A DNA stretch of 64,000 bases, from assembly GCA_040381075.1 (NCBI GenBank), contig JBEIHX010000008.1, positions 62,001 through 126,000 on the forward strand. Reading direction: 5' to 3'. This DNA comes from JBEIHX01 sp040381075 (GTDB lineage Bacteria; Pseudomonadota; Alphaproteobacteria; Caulobacterales; Aquidulcibacteraceae). Position numbers and translations under genes: made by a program. Positions 59,141-64,000 of the stretch are shown one piece after another. The notes under the pieces are model-generated. The model did not search any database. It saw only the letters and a program-made list of their open reading frames with translations, and was not told the DNA's origin. Position 1 is the stretch's first letter. Each line of letters starts with the position of its first letter.

Positions 59141-59176
59141 TCAGGCGCCTTCTCAGGCGCGCTCTCAGGCGTCCGG
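59141..59176. repeat. 12-bp tandem array, 3 copies
   Basis: Three units: tcaggcgccttc, tcaggcgcgctc, tcaggcgtccgg. It is the second array in the gap between ccrM and the repeat-helix protein gene. Confidence 0.85.
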
Positions 59177-59292
59177 GCCGGAGGGATCCAGCGTGTCGTG
59201 CTGTCGTGATCCGCCGGCGCGCGCTGCGGGCCCGGCCTGCGCGGCGCCCGACTTGCTCGGGACGGCGGGAACCGCCGGACCGGGAGGCTCTT

Positions 59293-59832
59293 ATGGCTCA
59301 ATTTGGTGCGACCCAACTGCTGCTGATCGGCGTGGCGGCAGTTATTGCACTGCCCCTGGTCTCAAAAGCCCAGCCGCCCGCATTCACGACCGTGTCTGTG
59401 CGGCCGTTCGATGATGGCGGGCAAACCGCCCTTCGCGATGCGCGCGCCGCATGGGGCGCAGGCGATGCGGCCAGAGCGCAGCAGCTGCTGCGTCAGGCGC
59501 GCGCTGACGCGGCGCAGCGCGGCGATGCGGCGACCGAGGTCGCCGCCATGAACAGCTCAGCGGCCATCCACGCCTTCAACCAGAACTTCGCGGCCGCAGA
59601 GTCCGCGCGCCTGGAGGCGCTGGCCGTGGCGCGCGCCCGCGGCATGGCGGGCGATGAAGTGAAGCAGTTGTCAGGGCTGGCCGCGCTGAAGGTCCGCACC
59701 GGCGACATGGCGCGGGCCTGCGCCCTGTTGCTGGAGGCGGCACGTGCGGCGGACCGGGCGCCGACCCTTAAGCCGGCCGTTCAGTCAGGCCTCAGGGCGG
59801 CCGCATGCGTCCCCTCGGACACAGCCGGTTGA
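59293..59832 (+). CDS. Exported helical-repeat (TPR-like) protein
   Basis: The 179-residue protein has an N-terminal hydrophobic segment (about 7-25) that is probably a signal or anchor. The rest is helical, with Ala-rich pairs at roughly 40-residue steps (RDARAAWGAGDAARAQQLL; then ATEVAAMNSSAAIHAFN), as in TPR-like proteins. No family name is given. ATG 59293 follows gggagg. It is convergent with mutY, 6 bp apart. Confidence 0.78.
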   Translation: MAQFGATQLLLIGVAAVIALPLVSKAQPPAFTTVSVRPFDDGGQTALRDARAAWGAGDAARAQQLLRQARADAAQRGDAATEVAAMNSSAAIHAFNQNFAAAESARLEALAVARARGMAGDEVKQLSGLAALKVRTGDMARACALLLEAARAADRAPTLKPAVQSGLRAAACVPSDTAG

Positions 59833-59838
59833 AGCCTG

Positions 59839-60933
59839 TCAGGGGCTGGTCTGCGCCAGATGCAGACCGTCGAGCGCGGCTGCGGCGGCCTTGCGCATGA
59901 GCGTCGGCAGTCCGGCCTGCGCGATGTCGTGGAAGGTGACCCATCGCCCCTCCACCTGCGCATCCGGCGGCGCTTCCGCCCGCCACACCTCGAGCGTCAG
60001 GGAAAAGTGCGTGAAGATGTGCCGGACGCGGATCGGGGCAGGCGTCCATGCCGCGGCGATCGGCGCGGCCGCATGCACCTCCCCTGGCGTCAGATCCCCC
60101 TCCACCCAGGCTGTGGTCGGCAACCCCATCATCCCGCCCAGCAGTCCGGTCTCCGGACGCCGACGCAGCAGCAGGGTCTGGCCGCGGAGCAGCGCGAACG
60201 CGACGCCGGAGCGCTCAGGTTTGGCGGTCCGCGGCAGACGCGCGGGATAGGCCTGGGCGCGGTGCGGCTCGGCGCAGGCGCAGAACGCACGCACCGGGCA
60301 GCGATGACACGCCGGAGCGGTCGGCGTGCACACCCCGGCTCCCAGATCCATGAGCGCCTGGGCATAGTCGCCAGGGCGATCGCGGGCCACCAGACGGCCG
60401 GCGAGCGCCTTGAGCTGCGGTTTTGCCGCCGGCATCGCGGTCTCGACCGCGAACAGCCGCGCCATGACGCGCTCGACATTGCCGTCGACCACATTGGCCG
60501 CCCGCCCGAAGGCGATGGCGGCGATGGCGGCGGCGGTGTAGGGCCCGATCCCGGGCAGCGTCCGCAGCCCGTCCTCGGTGTCGGGGAAACGCCCGCCAAG
60601 CTCCTGCGCGACGACCTTGGCGCAGGCGTGCAGATTGCGGGCGCGAGCGTAGTAGCCGAGCCCCGCCCAGGCGGCGCGCACCGCGTCCTGCGGGGCGGCG
60701 GCGAGGTCCGCAACGCCTGGCCAGGCGGCGAGGAACCGCGCATAGTAAGGGGCCGCAGCGGCGACGGTCGTCTGCTGCAGCATGATTTCCGAGAGCCAGA
60801 CCCTGTAGGGATCTACCGGCTGGGCGTCCCCTGGCGGACGCCGCCATGGCAGGACGCGGGCGGTGCGGTCGTACCAGGCCAGCAGGGCAGCGCGGAACAG
60901 CGCACGATTGTGAGCGGCGTCAGTGTCGCGCAC
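59839..60933 (-). CDS. mutY: Adenine DNA glycosylase MutY
   Basis: MutY removes A mispaired with 8-oxo-guanine, preventing G:C to T:A mutations. The 364-residue protein has LLAWYDRTARVLPWRRPP-like opening, the helix-hairpin-helix LPGIGPYTAAAIAAIAFG, the catalytic VVDGNVERVMARLF, and the complete Fe-S pattern C-x6-C-x2-C-x5-C in GVCTPTAPACHRCPVRAFC. A NUDIX-like C-terminal domain follows. The start is a GTG at 60933, 36 bp from the divergent DciA-like gene. Confidence 0.97.
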   Translation of the reverse strand: MRDTDAAHNRALFRAALLAWYDRTARVLPWRRPPGDAQPVDPYRVWLSEIMLQQTTVAAAAPYYARFLAAWPGVADLAAAPQDAVRAAWAGLGYYARARNLHACAKVVAQELGGRFPDTEDGLRTLPGIGPYTAAAIAAIAFGRAANVVDGNVERVMARLFAVETAMPAAKPQLKALAGRLVARDRPGDYAQALMDLGAGVCTPTAPACHRCPVRAFCACAEPHRAQAYPARLPRTAKPERSGVAFALLRGQTLLLRRRPETGLLGGMMGLPTTAWVEGDLTPGEVHAAAPIAAAWTPAPIRVRHIFTHFSLTLEVWRAEAPPDAQVEGRWVTFHDIAQAGLPTLMRKAAAAALDGLHLAQTSP

Positions 60934-60969
60934 GTGCTAGAATTCCCGCTGTTGTGTCATGGGCCGAAC

Positions 60970-61557
60970 ATGCGTCGCCGCACCCCGCCGTCAATCCAAC
61001 CTCCACCCTCGCGTCAGGTCAATCTTGCCGATGCCGAGCAGCGCCAGGCGCTCGAACTTCTGTCGCGCATGCGCGCGCGCCCGGCGATTGCGCCGCCGCC
61101 GCGCGCCGGCGCAGTCGCCGGACGGCTGACCACGCTGACGGAAAGCCCCCGCGGGGGCAGCCTGTTTGCGATCCGGACGCATTGGGCGGAGATCGTCGGC
61201 GACGCCCTGGCGCGGCTGTCCCAGCCAACCAGGATCGCGCGCGACAAGGCCGGTGCGACGCTCGTGCTGCAGGTCGAGGGGGCGGCTGCGCCGATGATCC
61301 AGCACAAGGCGGCCCAGATCCTGGAACGGGTGCGGCTCGTCGCGGGGGCCGGCGCGCCGGCCCGGCTGCGCATCGTCCAGGGCGCGGTTCGGCGCAGCAG
61401 CGCGCGCACGCCCGCCGCCCCGCCCGCGCCGGAGGAGTTGCGTGCGCTCGATCAAAGCCTTGACGTGGTCGGGGATGCGGACCTGCGCGCTGAACTCGCC
61501 AGGCTCGGCCGCGGCGTGCTGGCCAGGACCCGGCGCACCAAACCCCCGCAGCCGTAA
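60970..61557 (+). CDS. DUF721/DciA-like protein
   Basis: DciA-type proteins load the replicative helicase DnaB in bacteria lacking DnaC. This 195-residue protein has the DUF721 domain in the middle (IRTHWAEIVGDALARLSQPTRI, quoted here as THWAEIVGDALARLSQPTRI; LVLQVEGAAAPMIQHKAAQILERV) and a flexible C-terminal tail. ATG 60970 starts the protein. The order mutY-DUF721-DsbA-like-smc is common in alphaproteobacteria. Confidence 0.85.
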   Translation: MRRRTPPSIQPPPSRQVNLADAEQRQALELLSRMRARPAIAPPPRAGAVAGRLTTLTESPRGGSLFAIRTHWAEIVGDALARLSQPTRIARDKAGATLVLQVEGAAAPMIQHKAAQILERVRLVAGAGAPARLRIVQGAVRRSSARTPAAPPAPEELRALDQSLDVVGDADLRAELARLGRGVLARTRRTKPPQP

Positions 61558-61792
61558 TCGCTCGCTCCTGTCGGGATCGCCCTGATGGAGCGACCCGTCC
61601 GGGCAGGCCGGGCTCGGTGTGGCGGGTGGCCGGCGTGCGCCGGCGCGCAGGCGCTGCGGGCGCTGGCGCGCCAGGCGATCCTGCCGGCGCCGCTTGCATC
61701 GCCGCGACGCCCCTGCGATTGGGAAAGAGCGCGCGGGCGCTTGAGCCGCGGGCGGAATCACACGAACGCTCCGAGCGAAGAAAGGGTTTCCC

Positions 61793-62428
61793 ATGGCTTT
61801 CTCCCGTCGTGTCGCACTTGGTGCGGCTGGTTTGGCGCTGGCGCTGATGGCGGCGTGCGACCAGAAACCCGCCACCGTCGGGGCGGCTCCAGGCGCGATG
61901 TCGCTGGGCTCGGCGGACGCCAAGGTGACGCTCGTGGAATATGCGTCGACCACCTGCCCGCACTGCAAGAACTTCCATCTGGATGTGCTGCCGCGGATCA
62001 AGAAGGACTATGTCGAGACCGGCAAGGTGCGGTACACGTTCCGGGAATATCCAACGCCGCCGACGCAGGTTGCGGTGGCCGGCATGCTGACCGCCCGATG
62101 CGCCGGTGCGGACAAGTATTTTCAGGTCCTCGACGTGCTGTTCGACCAGCAGGAAGAAATTGTCGTCGCCGCGCAGGGCGGCGGCGCCCGCCAGGCGTTG
62201 CTGACGATCGCGCGTCAGGCCGGTCTGACAGAGGAGCAGTTCACCGCCTGCCTCTCCGACACACAGGCGCTCGAGGCGATCAACGCGTCGGTCACCGAGG
62301 CGGAAAAGGCCGGCGTCGTCGGCACGCCGACACTGTTTGTGAATGGACGCCGGATTGAGCAGCGGCCGGCCGCCGAGTACTCCTACGAGGACGTCAAGGC
62401 CGCGCTTGACGCGGCGCTGGCCGGCTGA
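61793..62428 (+). CDS. DsbA-like thioredoxin-fold lipoprotein
   Basis: This envelope thiol oxidoreductase has a lipobox-like LALMAAC (C22), then a thioredoxin fold with the active site STTCPHCKNFHLDV (CPHC). GTPTLFVNGRRIEQ gives the cis-proline loop. At 211 residues it resembles the DsbA/ScsC-like proteins found before smc in alphaproteobacteria. It could be reoxidised by the DsbB-like protein at 16.6 kb. ATG 61793 follows aaaggg. Confidence 0.93.
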   Translation: MAFSRRVALGAAGLALALMAACDQKPATVGAAPGAMSLGSADAKVTLVEYASTTCPHCKNFHLDVLPRIKKDYVETGKVRYTFREYPTPPTQVAVAGMLTARCAGADKYFQVLDVLFDQQEEIVVAAQGGGARQALLTIARQAGLTEEQFTACLSDTQALEAINASVTEAEKAGVVGTPTLFVNGRRIEQRPAAEYSYEDVKAALDAALAG

Positions 62429-62444
62429 CGGCGCGGAGCACGCC

Positions 62445-64000
62445 TTGCACATACGCGAGTTGCGCATATCGGGCTTCAAGTCCTTCGTCGATCAGACGCA
62501 GGTGCGCATCGAGGCTGGCCTGACCGGCGTGGTCGGCCCCAATGGCTGCGGCAAGTCGAACATCCTGGAATCGATCCGCTGGGCCATGGGAGCCAACAGC
62601 GCCAAGGCCATGCGCGCCGAGGATATGGATGACGTGATCTTCGCTGGCGCGGCGTCCCGTCCGCAGCGCGATCACGCGGATGTCACGCTGGTGCTGGACA
62701 ATACGGACCGACGGGCCCCGGCCCAGTTCAATGACGCCGAGACCCTGGAGATCGTCAGAAAGATCCGCCGCGGGCAAGGCTCCACCTACCGCATCAATGG
62801 CCGGGAGGCGCGCGCACGCGACGTGCAGATCCTGTTTGCGGACGCCTCGACCGGGGCCAACAGCCCGGCGCTCGTGCGTCAGGGGCAGATTTCCGAGCTG
62901 ATCGCGGCAAAGCCCGAGAACCGGCGACGCATCCTGGAGGAGGCGGCCGGCGTCGGCGGCATGCACGCGCGACGCCATGAGGCGGAACTCAAGCTGCGCG
63001 CCGCCGAAACGAACCTGCAACGCCTCGACGACGCGCTCAACCGCCTCAAGGAACAGCTGGCGCACCTGCAGAAGCAGTCCAGGCAAGCCCAGCGCTATCG
63101 CGTCGTCAGTCAGGAAATCCGCGTTCTTGAGGCGCTCATCGCCGGGAGACGCTGGAAGGAAGCTGACGTGTCAGCCAGCGAACTTGCTGCGGTGTTGCGC
63201 GCGGCCGACCGCGAAGCGGCCGACGCCGCGCAGGAGGCGGCGCGCCTCGCGGCGGAGGCGGCGCAGCGCACGGCCGATCTGAAGCCGTTGCGCGAAGAGG
63301 AAGTCATCGCCGCGGCGGTGCTGCGCCGGCTTGACCTGGCGCGCGCGGAAATCGACCGCGACCTGGAAGACGCGAAGGCGACCCTGACCCGGCTGCAGGG
63401 CGAACTGACCCGCCTGGGCGCCGACCGGAGCCGGGAAGAACAACTGGCGCAGGACGCGTTGACCGCCCTGGCGCGGCTTGAGGGTGAATCGCAGTCGATC
63501 GGTGGGGCGCAGGAGGCCGATGACGCAGCCGCCCGCGCGGCGGCGGAGGCCCGTGCGATCGACGCTGAAACAAAAGCCAATACGGCCCAAGCGGCGTACG
63601 ACGCAGCCAGCCGGGCGCAGGCGGCCAACGCCGCCGCCCGCAGCGCTGCGCAAACCCGCCTGCGCGATGCTGAAAGCCAGGTGCAGCGTCTGGCCGCTCA
63701 GCTTGCCGGCCTTGAAGCGGAAGCCGCGCGCCTGGGTGGGCTTGCCGAGGCGCGGGCTGCGGCCGAGACCTCTGAACAGGACGCGGTGCGCCACGCCGAG
63801 GCGGTGCGCAAGGGCGAAAGCGCGGCCGAGGCCGCGGATGCGGCCCTGGGCGAGGCCCGCGCGGCCGAGACGCGCGCGGTTGAGCCGCTGCGCAGCGCCG
63901 AAGCTGCGACGGCGCGCCTGAAGGCGGAGATCCGCGGACTTGAGGCGTTGACGCGCAGGGCCGACAGCCGCCATGCGCCAGCCCTGGACGGCGTGCGGCC
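62445..64000 (+). CDS. smc: Chromosome segregation protein SMC, N-terminal part
   Basis: SMC condenses and segregates the chromosome. The first 518 codons are in the window; the rest lies beyond the right edge. The Walker A motif GVVGPNGCGKSN is at about 28-39, with the leading LHIRELRISGFKSFVDQT typical of SMC. After about residue 165 the sequence is the Ala/Glu/Arg-rich heptad pattern of the first coiled-coil arm. The only good start is TTG 62445, with ggag 6 nt upstream. Confidence 0.96.
   Translation, partial: MHIRELRISGFKSFVDQTQVRIEAGLTGVVGPNGCGKSNILESIRWAMGANSAKAMRAEDMDDVIFAGAASRPQRDHADVTLVLDNTDRRAPAQFNDAETLEIVRKIRRGQGSTYRINGREARARDVQILFADASTGANSPALVRQGQISELIAAKPENRRRILEEAAGVGGMHARRHEAELKLRAAETNLQRLDDALNRLKEQLAHLQKQSRQAQRYRVVSQEIRVLEALIAGRRWKEADVSASELAAVLRAADREAADAAQEAARLAAEAAQRTADLKPLREEEVIAAAVLRRLDLARAEIDRDLEDAKATLTRLQGELTRLGADRSREEQLAQDALTALARLEGESQSIGGAQEADDAAARAAAEARAIDAETKANTAQAAYDAASRAQAANAAARSAAQTRLRDAESQVQRLAAQLAGLEAEAARLGGLAEARAAAETSEQDAVRHAEAVRKGESAAEAADAALGEARAAETRAVEPLRSAEAATARLKAEIRGLEALTRRADSRHAPALDGVR

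Overview
The window is a dense, high-GC stretch of chromosome from an alphaproteobacterium, most likely a prosthecate, holdfast-making member of the Caulobacterales/Maricaulales (Hyphomonadaceae-like). Evidence: an hfaA-hfaB holdfast-anchor pair; the cell-cycle methyltransferase gene ccrM with two GANTC sites in its leader; the divergent fliX/flgI flagellar genes with a perfect CtrA box between them; a permuted two-piece tmRNA gene; and a tRNA-His with G1:U72 and A73 but no G-1, a trait of one alphaproteobacterial clade. No phage, insertion sequence, CRISPR array or integrated element was seen.

Layout: 1-7.1 kb, GMC oxidoreductase (cut by the left edge), double-PilZ protein, enoyl-CoA hydratase, two methyltransferases and a DUF815 ATPase. 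7.2-12 kb, yajC-secD-secF translocase genes with a PuuD-like membrane protein and a squalene/phytoene synthase-like gene. 12-23.4 kb, purD with an overlapping GH84 glycosidase, N-formylglutamate amidohydrolase, ExoD, DsbB, Coq7, GrxD, thioesterase and acid phosphatase. 23.7-33 kb, tmRNA, DUF6624 protein, thyA, bpt, a GPH-type transporter, a SOUL protein, two DUF4139 paralogues and tRNA-His. 33-42 kb, AtuA-like protein, hfaAB, a rhomboid-like protein, a DUF900 lipoprotein and tRNA-Thr. 42-53 kb, acyl-CoA carboxylase beta subunit, cupin/JmjC-like protein, trmFO, a cold-shock protein with a long Gly/Arg-rich tail, and a TonB-dependent receptor. 53-64 kb, rarD, flgI-flgJ-flgN, fliX, dksA-rnhB, ccrM, mutY, a DciA-like gene, a DsbA-like thioredoxin and smc (cut by the right edge).

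How the genes work together: many sets are translationally coupled by 1- or 4-bp overlaps (purD/GH84, coq7/GNAT, grxD/membrane protein/thioesterase, the DUF4139 pair, flgI/flgJ/flgN, dksA/rnhB). The right third combines motility (flagellar P-ring and rod), cell-cycle control (CtrA box, ccrM) and chromosome maintenance (mutY, DciA-like, smc). The 36 kb region adds surface attachment.

The most unusual feature is about nineteen short-unit tandem arrays (units of 6-18 bp, 2-8 copies). Each has its own unit sequence, and they lie in nearly all the longer intergenic gaps, sometimes directly after a stop codon; a few are in frame inside genes. Unit lengths of 7, 13, 14, 16 and 17 bp show that most are not protein repeats. 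They are not CRISPR arrays and no transposase accompanies them.
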